64,000 bases of DNA from contig OZ316892.1 in NCBI GenBank assembly GCA_973895155.1, positions 24,366,001 through 24,430,000 on the forward strand. Direction: 5' to 3'. Source of the stretch: Marsupella aquatica (taxonomy: Eukaryota; Marchantiophyta). The translations under genes were made by a program, and so were the position numbers. Below, piece by piece: positions 32,597 to 46,200 of the stretch. Within the stretch, counting starts at the first letter, position 1, and each line of letters opens with the position of its first letter. Under the pieces are notes generated by a model. It ran no database searches. It was not told the origin of the DNA and worked only from the letters and a program-made list of their open reading frames with translations.

Positions 32597-35500
32597 TTAC
32601 TTGAAACCACCTCCCATGGTTGAAACAGCATGAATAGGTGGCCCTGTTGCTGGATCAGGGTGTGGTGTTTCCATGTTACCTCGCTTACCAGCACTCTTCC
32701 TTATCTCAAAATATTTTGCCTTCGCGTTGAGTAACTCCTCATTCAGAGACTGAATTTCTTTCTTGAAGTCATTTATTTGTCCCTGCATAGTAAAGTGAAA
32801 ATAGTCCCACAGAATAGGCAACAAGGGTTCAAATGCATGTGGTAAGAAATCCAGCTAGTTTAAAAATATTAGACATTCATGAATACAAATTGCATTTAGA
32901 AATTCATGAGAGTTGTTGAATAGAAATCCAAATTATAAGATATTAATTTCAATCCAAGCCTTACCACTAACATCACTCAATATTTCCAGCTGGCAAAACA
33001 ACTGAGCTGATCAAAATATTAGAGACCTGTGTCATATGAAGTTCTGATGTCACAGCTTTTAGTTGTCTTGTTTTCTCAGTCACATCTCGACCTAACACGG
33101 TCAGGTGCTCTTGTGCTTCTGGGCCGGGTTGACATGCGAGGATGTTTCTCAATTCAATATATAGTTTTTCCTTCTCCTGGATCATGAGATCCTTCTCAAC
33201 AACCTGACATATCCCAATTATAACAACAATCAAATTTCTCTCATTTGAAAAATATGTGTGCATCTTGATGGGGATCAAATTCTACTCTTCATCCTGCAGT
33301 TGCTAGCTGAAATAAGATTTCTAGTTGACCATCTCTACATGAACTATGCCTCACCAATGCTTCCCACACCTATGGATTGTGGGCACCTATATGAGTATTC
33401 TGCAGGTTTTTAAGGGGACCACAAATTATATTTGTATCAGACAAGTTTAATGCCAAAACATACACAATGTCCAAGAATGCACATTATACACAAATTACGT
33501 TCATAGAAAGACAGATTTGAGTTTTTGCCTCTGGCATCTATATTCATTGCCTAAATCTATCAGAACTTGGACATCCACTTTACACATGTTTTGAAGCACT
33601 TTGTAACAAACAGTGCAATCGAGCTTAATATTGTAGCATTTGATATGTTCAGACTCTCTACACTTCATCTAACAGATAAATGATAGCTTAAGCCTAGCTG
33701 GTTAGGAAGAAAAATGTCAACACCCATTTTGTTAACTGGTTCTGGTTTGTCTTTTCATAAAATCAAGTGTGGTAATAACTAGTTGGAATTTTATCTGTGA
33801 CCATCTAAGGAGTAGATTTGGTTCAATCATTCAGCAAACTATTTCAATGTGAGAATGTATGCACCCACTGTACTGTCATCTGTATCACACAAATAAAATG
33901 TTTGTGTTATATTGTACCTCCTCAGTCTTCAAAATGAGGCGCTTTTGCAGGGTTTGAATTTTCAGAATCATTTCATATCTATTTGGATCTGTCCCCTCCA
34001 GTTTTCGCCAACGATGCACATTCATAGGTGTTTCTAGCTCCTCGGATAGTGCCTTCACCTACATTTAAAAGGAGGATTCTCAATAAGTCTAGCCTTCAAG
34101 TAGATACATTGCTTTGTATGTAGATCTTAATATGATCAACATAATTTAGCTTCCTAGTGAACGAGCTAAAGCAAGGCATGCATGTTTGGGAAAACTGAGG
34201 TCAACTTACTCTGAATGTGATAAAATATCAAGGCACCCATTTGTGCAGATATAAATTAAAGCATATCTGAAAGTAAACTAGCTTTATGTAATCCAGAAAT
34301 AAACTTTGGCCCTACCTTTGTACGCTCTTGTATTAGCTCACGACTCATATTGTGAACTTCTCTCTTGAGCACATCAATGTTCTTCATTGATCCATGAACC
34401 AGAGCAAGCTGCCGTTTCTGATCTGTCAATGTTATCTTCAGTACTCGTAACTCATCAAGTCGGTCTCGATATTGTATCTGTCCTTTAAGCAAAGTCGACC
34501 CTTGTATTCGGATCTTCTCATATAAAAGTGCAAGTTCTTCATTCCTCCTGATGAGCTGTTCATGAAGTAGGACTGATAACCATCAAATAGGATGATTCTT
34601 GGGGACTTTGAAAGTTATGAGATCCCACTACTACCCTTTATATTTGCCATAGAAGGCTGATTGAACTAAAATGTAGTTTGTGAATGAGAAATTATCATGA
34701 AACCCCTGCTAGGAATTGTTGGGTGGCTGCTTTGACAGCCTCTGCCTGCAGTTTATTGAGAGAAAGGTTTCACATAGAACTCAAGATGATGGAAGAAATC
34801 AGATTATAAATTACCATTCAACTAGGATAAGCAGCAAAGATGACAGCCCAATTGGAGAGATTTTATTTAAGTTCATGAAGTATCATTGCAGTCACAGGAA
34901 GGCATCACAGGAGTTCAAAGAACTCGCCTGTGCAGCCAGAATATCCCTTTCGCCCTTAATGACTTCCATCTCCTTCTTCTGACGAGCTTGCTCATCATCT
35001 GCTTCACTGACAATATGGTTTAGATTTTCAATTTGTGCCATACTTTCTGCAATTTTCTCCTCCGCCTCTTTGATTTGAGCATGTATCTTTGATAGATCAC
35101 CCTTGAGAAGTTCTCTTTCTTTCTCGACCTGCCAACATATAACATCCACATACTCACAAATTTCACTCTTCACAAATGTCACTCTTGAATCACCTTAATT
35201 ATTGTGACTTTAGTTTCATTAACTAAAGCTAGTGCCTCAAATTCAGAGGTGCAATCTCACATACTATAAGCACAAGATGGGTTCAGATTTTGAGCTAAAT
35301 TACATCTGAAGTTCCTATACGGTATCATATTACTCTTATAAATCTCCTTGTCCTGAGTACAGATATCTGTAGCTGGTTTGGACTATTTTAAATGCTAAAA
35401 TACTTTTCTGAGACTGACAGTCATACGGTTAATTGGCCATCTGTAAGTTGGTAGACCTTTAAATGGTCCTCGTGCTCTTTCATAAGAGCATGATCTCTGG

Positions 35501-38500
35501 AGGCCACCTCTTCCTTCAGTTGCTCAACCAGATGAGCCATTACCTTGAACTTCCGCTTCATCTCATCAATCTCATCTTGTGCTTGAACTAGATTCTTGCT
35601 ATACAAATTTCTTTCAGTACGAACTGTTTCATACAAATTTTGCTGTTGTTTTATCTTACTCTCAGACTCTAGTAGTTTTTTCTGGAGCTCCATGATTTGC
35701 AACTCTCTGTTTCTTATCTCATCCAAAGACTGCACATGAATGAAGATTCCATCCATTACTGTCAATATGGATGCATTCAGCTGACCACAAGCCAGGCTTG
35801 AACAGAAGATTGCTGCCATATGCATGTGACTGAGAGGCTGCACAAATTGGTATTGGCTGGTCATAGTTGCCATATGAAACAAAAACAAAACTAACAAATT
35901 GAATGAAATGGATGTAGAGATGGAATGAACAAGCCTTCATGTAGTTAGTTGCTGATTTAGATGCCTCTGCCCCAAATTTTTCACGCTCTAATTCAAGTTT
36001 TTCTATCTGTTTGTCTTGTTTCATAGCGGCAGCTTTGTATAAACTGATTTCTGTCTCAAGATTGTGCACAGCTACTTCGTTTATCTTCACAAGGTCGGCC
36101 TGCTTCTGAGTTTGATCCTCTGCCTATGAAGAACTCAACACAATAAGTCAAAGTTTTTTCCAAAGAGTAGTACAGAAGACTTGAATTAAGGACACTATAA
36201 AGAATTCAACATAAGACCTATGCAAGTTGCTCCTTACTTGGTGCATTGATAATAGTGACCAAGTTGCAAATTTGGGCTAGTACTATGTAAATTGAGAGGC
36301 CAAGATACGCTTACTATGTAAGTACATTTATGCCGATGTAGTCAAGAGAGAGTGTTGCAGGCCCTGAGGAGTTCCTACTCTAAGAAGAGGAGGAACTTGC
36401 AGGCTGTAAGTTGGAAAAACTGAATCCATTGTAAATCTAAAGCGCTTACAGATGATTACCTGTGTTTTCATCTTGTTTAGGACATCACGTTCTCGAATGG
36501 ACTCTTCCAGTCGCTTACGCTCATGTTCTGAGGCTTTGCGTTGCGTTTCCACATCCCTCTCCAACTTCAATGTTTCACTAATGAGCTCTTCTCTCTGTCG
36601 TTCAACATCTTCCTTCTGTTTCTCAATTGTCTTCAGCTTAGCAACAGTTGCCTCCCGAATCTGGCCAGACCTCGTGCCAATGCCACCCAGTCCTCATATG
36701 AACCTTGCCACATCTGCAAACAGCTTTGCTGTCGAACATCTTCCTTCACTTTGTGTGATTCAAACTTTTGGCACTACTTATAATATATAATGAGAAGCTG
36801 GACCTCAAATGAATCAGGGGTGCAGGTCTAAGAACAGTCAACTGTAGTTGTCAAAGTAATGCCAAACCTTACTGTCAACACAACTTTTGCACTCTTTGGG
36901 GGGGAGGTCCACTAGTTTCAAAACTTTTGACATTGTTCGAAAACAAAAGAAGGTAATTTGATTCATTTTTGTGGTTTGAACTACTAACTAGAAGTATTAC
37001 AGAAGAGATAATGCAATAAGGATCCGTAATTGCCACATGTCAACACATGATGATGGATTGCCACATATCAACCTATGATTTATACTTCTAATTTACTTCA
37101 TATTATGTTAAAGGAGGTGTAAACAGGGTTCACATAAGGTTATCCCTATATGAACTAAAATGACACAGAACACTCAAGAATTCCTGAAGATACTAGTATA
37201 TTTCATATAGTGATTTTACTCTATCTGCAATGAGTAATACTGATGGCTACTAGGAGCACTTTATACTGGAAGCTATGGTTTATAATAGATGCAGGACTTC
37301 AAAGCAATCAAGAATTGTAGTAGCACAGAAGGCTTTCCCTTCACTTTGGGCCCTGTTTGTAAATTATGTCCAGTCTTGATTGAGGAGGCTTTCCTGCAAT
37401 TCCTAGACTGTCACTTTTAACCGTACAAATCCAACCAGTAAGTTGAGTACCTCAATACCTTATTCACTCGGAAAACCTCCTGCTTGAGAAATTCAATTTC
37501 GTCCTCTTTGAGTTTCAGCTCCACTTGCTTTTGACTATTTTCAGCCAAAAGTTGCGTGTTATTGTTTATTTGTTCTTCCAAATCTCCTTGCATTTTGATC
37601 ACCTGCCCATCAAGACCGATATCAGTACAAATGCATCAGCAGCAGGCTTTTATTGGATAAGAATTCAACCTCACAAACTACCGTATGCCAACAATCATGT
37701 TCACATGCTTTGGTCTTAATGCAAAAGAGTCCATCTAGACCAATTAATGTCGAAGACGATAATATAGTTGACACCTCAGTTTTGATTTTCATGTAATGAG
37801 TGGAGGACCGTCATCCGTATGTTGACTAAGTATCCGTAATGTCATCAGTGTTGTCGGAAGCTCTCAGTTTTAAGGAGCAAAGGTACAATGCATAGCTTCA
37901 AATTAATTATCTTCGAGACTTTTAATATTTCGGAATGGATGTCCAGTGCAACAAAACTGAACCTCTCTGTAGATTTAGAAAGAATTCGGTCTTTGAGTTC
38001 AGGTTTCAACCTTTTGACTGGCAAATTCGAAATCCTTCGTGCCTTTCTCTAGTATGGACTTCTGTTCTCTCAACTGGTTCTCCAATTTGCTGACAACTTC
38101 TTGTTGCTCTGCTAGGATTACCAGCTTATCCCTCACTTCGTTCTGTTTTTGGTCCAAGCTATGTTTCACATCTTTTATTTCCCTCTCCAGTCTCTCTTTC
38201 TTCTTCATCTCCCTGTACAAAATGAGCAAGTTTGGCGAAATGATCTCTATGCGTGCCATCTACTGATCGAACTCATTTCTGCACTGAGTCGACGTGTGCT
38301 GAGTTGAATCATGACTGTGGCGATGTACCATCCATACCTGTCACATTCACCTCTTTTGGCCGAGAGCTGGTCTTTGAGTACTCCGCATTCGTGCTCGAGG
38401 TTGATCTTCTCGGCTTCGGCAGTTTTGCTCTTCTCTTGCCATTCTCCCAACTCTTTCTTGATGTCCATGAGCGCATACATGTGCCGATCTCTTTCCTTTG

Positions 38501-40217
38501 TCAGTTCTTCCTTCTCCTGCTCCAGATCGGCAACCTGCAACGAGCATCAAGGCCATTTGGACCGAAAAACAGTGACCATCTTTCAGCACATTACTCGGTG
38601 GTCACTCAGTCTCGATTATTCCGATCCAACCCAGAGATTTAGTTGACGTCGTATGAAAAGTTTCATTGGCCTGATTTATTCTATAGGTCATGGAATCTAT
38701 TGTCATTTTCGGGCCGCAAGGGTCAAGCCCGATGCAGTGTCTAAATCTGTACCTGGGTGTCCTGCCCCATAGTAAGAGTGACACCCTGCTCCACAATCCC
38801 GCTCAAGTGTCCTATTTCCAGCTTCAGCTGCCTGTGATCAGGTCGCGCTTTAGCAAGTCTTTGCCATTCGGCAAATTCATCACTCTTATGCTGGACAAAC
38901 CTTTACCACGTTTGCCGTTAACGTGCATATTAACATAATGGGGATGTAGAGCAAAGAGATTCAATCGTTTTCTTGATGTATTTATAGGATTACTAGGAAG
39001 ACCCTACTAAACATGGTGAAACTGTCTATGTGGAATAAATTCAGTCTGCAGTGACCAAGAAGCAGTACTGGATATTTTCTTTGGCTTTCGCTTCCTTCTC
39101 TTGGGAAGCGTCGACCATTTTCCATGCTTTGTCGATTTCTTGCTTTAAAGCAACGATGAGGTTCTGGTCTTCTTCGTTCATCTGAAGCGCATTTTGCACC
39201 TTGGCCGCGTTTGTAACAATCTCGGCGTTGAGCTCCCGGCATTTCTTGATAAGGCGCTTTTCGCTCTCTGCAATTCGACGGATTCAAAGCATTCATGAAG
39301 ATATACTCTGACATGAGCTGAATTTAAGCAGACAGAAATCCCAGATCGACAAAGTGGAACGGTCGGAGGACAATTGGTCGACACAGCTCATGCATATAAC
39401 CTCTATAAATGTTATTCGAAAAAGCGACGCACCTCCCTCTATGTACAAATAGTGGAACCAATTTCGGACATTGACAATAATCAGTGATTCATTGTCAATA
39501 TCCGAAATTGCTTCCGATATTGTCCAAGCAAACTAAGAAGAGGTTACAAACCATGCGACTTCTTGAGAGCCCTATGCAACTTCTCATATTCGACACGAAA
39601 GCGATCCAAAGCCCTGTCATTTTGCAACTCTTGCAGCACCTGCGAGATTTTGGGCAGCAAAATGTTTCGTCATTTTAACAGATTCAAATACATCCGTGAC
39701 GTTTTCACCCTCGGCCTAGCAGTTGATGAATACAAGTATTGTATTAAAGAGACGAGTTACAACTTAAGCTTAGGTGTTGATTGATAATTGATTTAATGCC
39801 ATTGCAAATAAGTATGAATGTACAGCTAAGTCAGACTATGAAGACTTTTCCTCGGCCCAGTGAACAGATCGATTGTCGATTTCTGTACCAACGAGAATAT
39901 GACCCAATTTCATGACTGATGGGAAAATCTATTAGCTCCACAGATCGAAGTCTCCCTGTCATCAAGGCAGCCTAAATATTAAGTCGTGAATCGTTTTCGG
40001 ATGGCATCGGTCAGAATTGGGAGATTTTTGTTGTAATCATCTGAGTGACTAATAATTCATTGCAATTAAGACTTCACATAGAATAATTGAAACTAAGGAC
40101 AGCGCTTACTTCCTGGAACTCCCTCTCCAGATGATCAAAGGCACTTTGTTCAATTCCCCCCCTCGGTTGGTATTCAGGCTTCTTTGCATCATCGTCATCT
40201 CCTATGTCAGACATCAT
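32597..40217 (-). CDS. CFAP58: Cilia- and flagella-associated protein 58 (CFAP58/CCDC147)
   Basis: Fifteen exons in consistent phase give 874 codons plus stop, matching the usual length of about 870. Exons: 40110-40217, 39552-39639, 39069-39267, 38753-38831, 38338-38534, 38011-38212, 37459-37602, 36460-36660, 35935-36123, 35457-35729, 34928-35128, 34316-34555, 33918-34058, 33027-33203, 32597-32782. The protein is coiled coil almost throughout. Family signatures include QQNLYETVRTERNLYSKNL (exon 10), LIRRNEELALLYEKI (12), MNVHRWRKLEGTDP (13), QPGPEAQEHL (14) and a GGGF tail (15). CFAP58 is an axoneme/transport protein needed for sperm flagella, so the plant should have motile sperm and expression should be antheridial. 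Two introns appear to use GC donors. The start is ATG 40217; an adjacent ATG at 40214 is equally possible. No lesions were seen. Confidence 0.93.
34556..34927 (-). other. GC-AG intron in CFAP58 (intron 11)
   Basis: The exon ends GCACAG and the next bases are GCGAGTTC. The acceptor is TTCATGAACAG before CTCATCAGG. Phase 0 and the protein junction ILAAQ-LIRRN fit the family. No GT donor nearby gives the same protein. Confidence 0.65.
35730..35934 (-). other. GC-AG intron in CFAP58 (intron 9)
   Basis: The exon ends ATGAAG followed by GCTTGTTC. The acceptor is TTCATGTGCAG before TCTTTGGATG. It is phase 0. A nearby GT one codon further would add residues and break phase. Confidence 0.55.
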
Positions 40218-43200
40218 GGTTTAGTACACGACGTCGAGCCCAGTCACTCCGATAACTATATTGAATCTGCGCCGGCCTAACTGCTGCGTAGTGTTGTACG
40301 TTGATTGCAGAGAGGAAAAATTTCAAGTGCAAAGGGAAGAACTGCTGTGACAGCCGTTTCCTTTTGAATTTGTTTCATACGCTCAAAGATTGAATGCTAA
40401 GTTGCTATCCTCGATCAGGCCCTTGCAATGTCCATTTCGAGTGTAGACACGTTTCCGCAAGGAAATGTTTTCTTACGCCCAAAGACTAATGGCTAATTTG
40501 CTACCTTCGATCAGGACCTTGCAATGTCTCTCGACTGTAGACGGGCGAATTGATCGATTCGTTGTCCACAAGACGGCTGAAATTTCAATTGACAGTACAA
40601 AGGCCAATGAAACGCATATGATTCGATTACCAAGGGAATCAAATCCTCAGCCAGTGGCCAGCCGAACAGAGAGCTCCGGTTTCAACTAGGTCAGATGGCG
40701 GGCAGTTTGACCTGCCCTATCGTCCAACTGCCAACTTAGGCTGGATTTCACATTATGTCTGAGATGAAAAGTCGCGGGATCCTTCACTTATTAAGGGCGT
40801 CCCTTGTCACCATGACCACTGTAGCTGTATCTTTTCTCTAAGACCGTCCCCTAGCACAGAATTGGATAAGATTGGATTGATTGAACTGGTTTATAGTTTG
40901 CTGCGGCATCACGAAGGTGCAAGGTTAAGTTAGCCGATTTCCATGACAGACCTCTCTGTTCTCATAAACTAAAAAACTAACGTTAGGTTTGGGGTACACA
41001 AGATTTGAAGGCTACACTGTATCATGTGCGAACAAAAGGGAACACGATTAAGGTCGGAATTGAGGGCCGCTTGCTGCTTTTCGAGTCCGTAACTCGATCA
41101 GAAGCACTTTCAATGTGACAGTACAGGCTCCTACAACAGTTGCCGATGTAATTTCGGCCGAACCTGCTGGCCTTGGTGAACCATTGGCGACTATCTAGTC
41201 GACAGTGGAGCTAGTTTGTTTCCCGGTTTGTTTGTACAGAAACGCGAGATCAACCGTTCCAGCTCCATGCCATGGTTCTACGTAGAATGGTGACGATGCG
41301 TTACCTTAATTTCCCATGGATTTCAACGGCGTAATTGAAGTGATTTCAACTGCATATATCATGGATCAACCTCAACTTCTGTACTCCGAAAAATACACAT
41401 GGTGTGAAGGGTTGGGGCTTGGAATGAGATAAACGCGTGCCATTCTTCGGCTCATTGTCGTGTGGATGTGGCGTTTTCTGCAAAATTTCGATGAAGGACT
41501 CATGAGGGTCAAGATGTAAGGATTCAATACTCAATTCCGAAAGATGAAATGATTTGGAGAAGGATTTGTTACTAGATTTCTAATGGATCTCTTCAGAATG
41601 TGGATTGATCCCGATGGATTTAGTCGGAGAGGTATAATCGGGTGAAATCGTGTCATTCAAGGGCATAGACAGTGATAATTGGAAATACGTTGACGGAGTG
41701 AATTTAGTTTGATGTACTTCCCATCCAGTCTACTCTCTCTAAGTGCACATTTCCCAAAGAAGCCTGAGATGACCACTCAAACAAGTTTGCCCAATGTGAT
41801 GAGTGTGCGGATCCTCATTGTTGGCACTATGTATAAGTGCAACATTGATTATCTTGCACTAATTGCAAAGCATATGATCCTCGTGCCTCCTTGTGCTGCA
41901 CAATGTCCTTCATAAACCCTGTACCCTATTGCATCAGTGCAACATCATACACTGCCAGAAAAGTGTCCAAAGTTTTCCCTTCATTTTTATTATATTTTAC
42001 CTCTTGCCTAATTGTGTATGGTCTTGAGTGGTTTGTGGCCTTTGCCCATTTATTGGTCTGGGCTTGTCACTCCTGAAAGTACTTAACCAGGCCTCTCTAG
42101 CATCTTTTGGATTTGATATATGGACAGCAAAGATGAACTCATTACTTGACTAGGCCCTTTGAATTTGGCTCTTAGAGAGACGACCGAGGTGCAGTGGCCC
42201 ACAAAAGAAAAAAATATTGTGAAAAATATCATTTTTTTCCTTGTATCCTTGAGCGTATCACATGAATGCCAACTTCAGCAGGGTCAGCCAAGATTGCCCT
42301 TTGCCTATCATATGAACACCAGATTGGTAAGGTTAAAAAGTACAGTACAGACGAGGGTGTTTGTTCAAAATCATTACTATACCCAAAAATTGCAAAACTA
42401 AGAAGGAGATAAATCCGAAGCTAGTAATCTCTGTATTCATTTGATGGTGTCAATGAGCCAGATTGGTGTACACATGATCTGTTGAACATATAAAATGTTA
42501 ATCGGCAAGATAGAATGTCAAGCTCAAAAGTATCACACACTCCACTATTGCATGTTTCATGCAGGCATAAGTGCAAAATGATCAGGAAAATGCCAAAAAT
42601 TACATTGAAGCTTGTCCAAAAAACCATCATGGTCAACACTCCTACATGAGGCTCAAAACTCTGAGTGGATACAATTATACTTTCTGTTGACGACAATCCA
42701 TGTGGCCTATTCTGTTTCGGGTCAGTTTTGCTAATCTTTTGTGGAGGCTGCTATACTATATGGTGCAAAACTCTTTGGTTATTTTGTACTTTCAACACTT
42801 TTTTGAAATATAAAAACTAAGACAGTTGTTAATATAATATGTTCATCCTACTACATGCCTATTTTGACTTATTTGAAAGAATTGAAATGAGAAGACATTG
42901 TACTTTTAACTCTAGTTTATGAAAAATAAGTAAATATTGTACTTTCAACACTTTTCTGACAGAGTTTATGGGTTTGGTTTTCGATCTATCTAATTTTGTG
43001 AAAATTAATTTCATTGTTCTTGTCCAAATATAAGGTTGTCGGGAAAAGTGTAAGCTCAAACAATTATTTTTGCATTGAAAATGGGATTACGTTGGGATTT
43101 TGAGGAATGTTCAATCCTTTGATGTGTTAAATTGAATGGTTAGCGGGCTTTTTGCTTTTTGTTCCTTTGTTGTTGAAGGGGTCTCCTTGGCTTGTTGGAC

Positions 43201-46200
43201 CTCTTTGGTCTTTTTGGGGCCTTTTCCCCTTCCTCTTCCCGCCCCTTTATTGGGTTGGTTTGCTTTTGGGACCCTGCTCCCCAGTTTGGCATGTTACCCT
43301 TTGGCATTGTGATATATTTTATCTTCAATTAGGAGGGAGTCAACTTGAAACCTGCTCCATGTGGCCATGATTTATCCTCATATGTTATTTCCCTTTTTGG
43401 GATTTAATTGTAAGTTATCTTCTCCCTCCCTCCCTTGCCCCCAACTTCTGTTCGTTTCTCCACTTTAAGCATATCCTTCATCCGGGTCCCCCCCCCCATC
43501 TCTTTCTGTCTATCTTTATGGACCCCTAGTCCCTTTGCAAAATTCCTTGCACGTGATTGTGCCATGTTAGCGCTTTTTGCCACAAGCACATGCCTTTTGG
43601 CACAAACGACAATATTTGCAATGACGTGTTTGTTTCAATGCCAGCAAAAACGGTTCGACCTGGGAGTGGTACAAACTTAAGAAAATTAACATGCCAAGTA
43701 ACATAGAGTGGAGGCAAAAAAATCTCCTTCTAACCATTTCATTTACTGTTTGAATTTAATAAATAAATAATATTATTTGATTTATTTATTTAGCAGACAA
43801 CAACAACTAACTCTAGCCGTTTGATCTGATTGATTGATTGACGCATACGATCAATCATTTGCTACAAAGAGGACAATGGACAATGGTGCACAAGGGTCAC
43901 AAGAAGAGATGCATGTGGTCGGATTTCTTAAAAAGACAAATGAGATCAAATGTTGATAGTTAACCGGACAATGTGCAATTGAAACCAATGGTACTTAAAG
44001 TCAGTTAGCTGCTCTTTGGGGGTTTTCAGGATGTCATTTCGAAGCTACTGGGTAACTTGAAAACTCCATTTCTAAGCTTACCCGATGAGTTTTCAACCAT
44101 GATTGTGTTGTCTCAAGCCCATTTGGGTTGAGATTTTTTGTTGTTGCTACCTAGCTTTGGGACCTACTCACAAAATAATTGATTTCCAAAAATTTCTGAT
44201 GACCCTCATCACCTCAATTAGATGAAGGAGATTGAAAGGAATCATGAAAGAAAAATTAAAGGTGAAAGTGCGGTAGGATTGGGGAACAAAATTAAAAAAC
44301 AGGTGGAAGGTTGGGGTGGTAACAATAGGGGGAAATTGGGGGTTGCAAGTTTGAAATTAATAAACATTATATATGTAATTTATCTCTCATTCAACAGCTA
44401 GCAATGGCCCAACACAAAAATGTGATCAATGCCATTCTTTTTAGACCAAGCCTCTTGCCTGTCCAACAATTCATGAGATTGATTGTGAGCTCATCTCACT
44501 GGTTTTTGGAAATTTTTGGCTCAAAGTGCCACCAGATGACATGAGGCCTGCGTAATAAGGTATAAAGGAGGTCTGCTTGGTTTGAATCTGTCGTGAGACA
44601 AAGGGTGGTGCTTGAAGAGTGGAAAATGAGATGACCTTTGGAGAACATGATTGTATTAGTTTGCTGACAAACATCAAAACAGGGTCCGCAAACTAATTTT
44701 CTCTTCCCTGGCTTGCTCCAAGAGCCCTGAATCCCTACCATTCCCCACACAGTCTCCCTCTACCCTTGCAGATTGATGTGTCATAATTGCACGTAGTATG
44801 CCAAGCTCTGTGCATGCACTTTACCAGCTTGGCCAAGTGATGCCTTCCCCTAACTTTTAGATAATGTATATAATCTAGACTGCTTAGGATCCCTTACTCT
44901 ATTTGGGATAATGTAATTACAATCACCATAAGCAACACCATCTGCATAACTAAAACTTTACTGCTGGAGGGTGCAAAGAACAGCAAACAGACTGGCACAG
45001 AGGTCTGCTAACACCCTCGGCCATACTAAAACCAGTATATAGCCAGATGAGTAGCCAGAATAGCAGCACCGCATTTAGCACCAATAAATATCAACTCAGG
45101 GAAAACCACATTCTTATGGAAGCTCCTGAAACTGTTGTAATTTCTAATTCTGATGAGTACCAGCAAACCAACACAATCAAATACACAGTGGCCAACATCC
45201 AGATCAGTCCAGATCCTTGCGAGTCTAGGGAATAGATGGTTAGGTTTAGTTTATCTCTCTTCACCCCAGCCCCTCCCTTTTGGGGGGGATGGGGGTGTTG
45301 TGTTTATTTCTGCTGGGGTGGGGTAAATTCTATGAGGCTGAGGTGAATCACCCCCGTGCTCCCACCTTGCATGTTTGGCTGCCCACAATGTTGGTTCTCC
45401 CATTGCACGATTGCACGTGGTACCCAATAATTATATAAAATAAATTAACCACCAATAAAGGAGGGAAGAAATTATTTATAAATAGTCTTTAGTTAATTAG
45501 AAATACAAGTTTTTGAGAATGAATCTGCCTCACCCCATCCTAGGGTGCGCAAGATGCAATAACTGTTGTTGTGTCAACAAATCTTGATTCAGTAGAGCAA
45601 TGAATAAAGAATTCATTTTAGGATCACATCCATATCCTACGATTGTTAGTAGTGGACCAATGCTTGCTTGAGTGCTTGCTGACCCTTTCTCCATTGCACT
45701 GTGTTCTAGTTGCAGTCCCTTGCTCAGCCAATTTAGGAGAGGACCCATTTGACTAATTTCAGTAGTGGACCCATGTTTGGGTGATTTTTAGCTCTGGACC
45801 CATATATGCTTGACAACTGATGCTTGGGTAATTTCTAGCATTGGATCCATGCTCAATAATCTAGTTGAGTAATCTGTATACTCCTTTTTCAAAGGTTATC
45901 ATGCTAAAGGATTGGCTTGGCAGCTGGGGGGGTCACTATATGGAGGGCCATACATCACCTGCAACGTTTTAGGGTTTGACCCCCCTAACCTTTAAGTGAA
46001 AAATATTTTTTTGCAAAGCCCTTTTTTAATTTAAAATTTGTCATTTTTTATTAAAAAACCCCTAAAAACTTTACAGAAAGTATTTTTTGCAATTAAATAG
46101 GCCTATGTGTTCTTTAAAGTCGACCAATCAATAAAACATGCCCTATGTGTTCTTCCACCAAACTTTGGAAGTCTTCCGCCACACCCATTTAAATGGGCCT

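Noticed and set aside
36452-36790. Plus-strand 112-residue frame
   Set aside because: Antisense shadow of CFAP58 exon 8.
38253-38646. Two plus-strand frames over 110 codons
   Set aside because: They are antisense to CFAP58 exon 5 and its introns.
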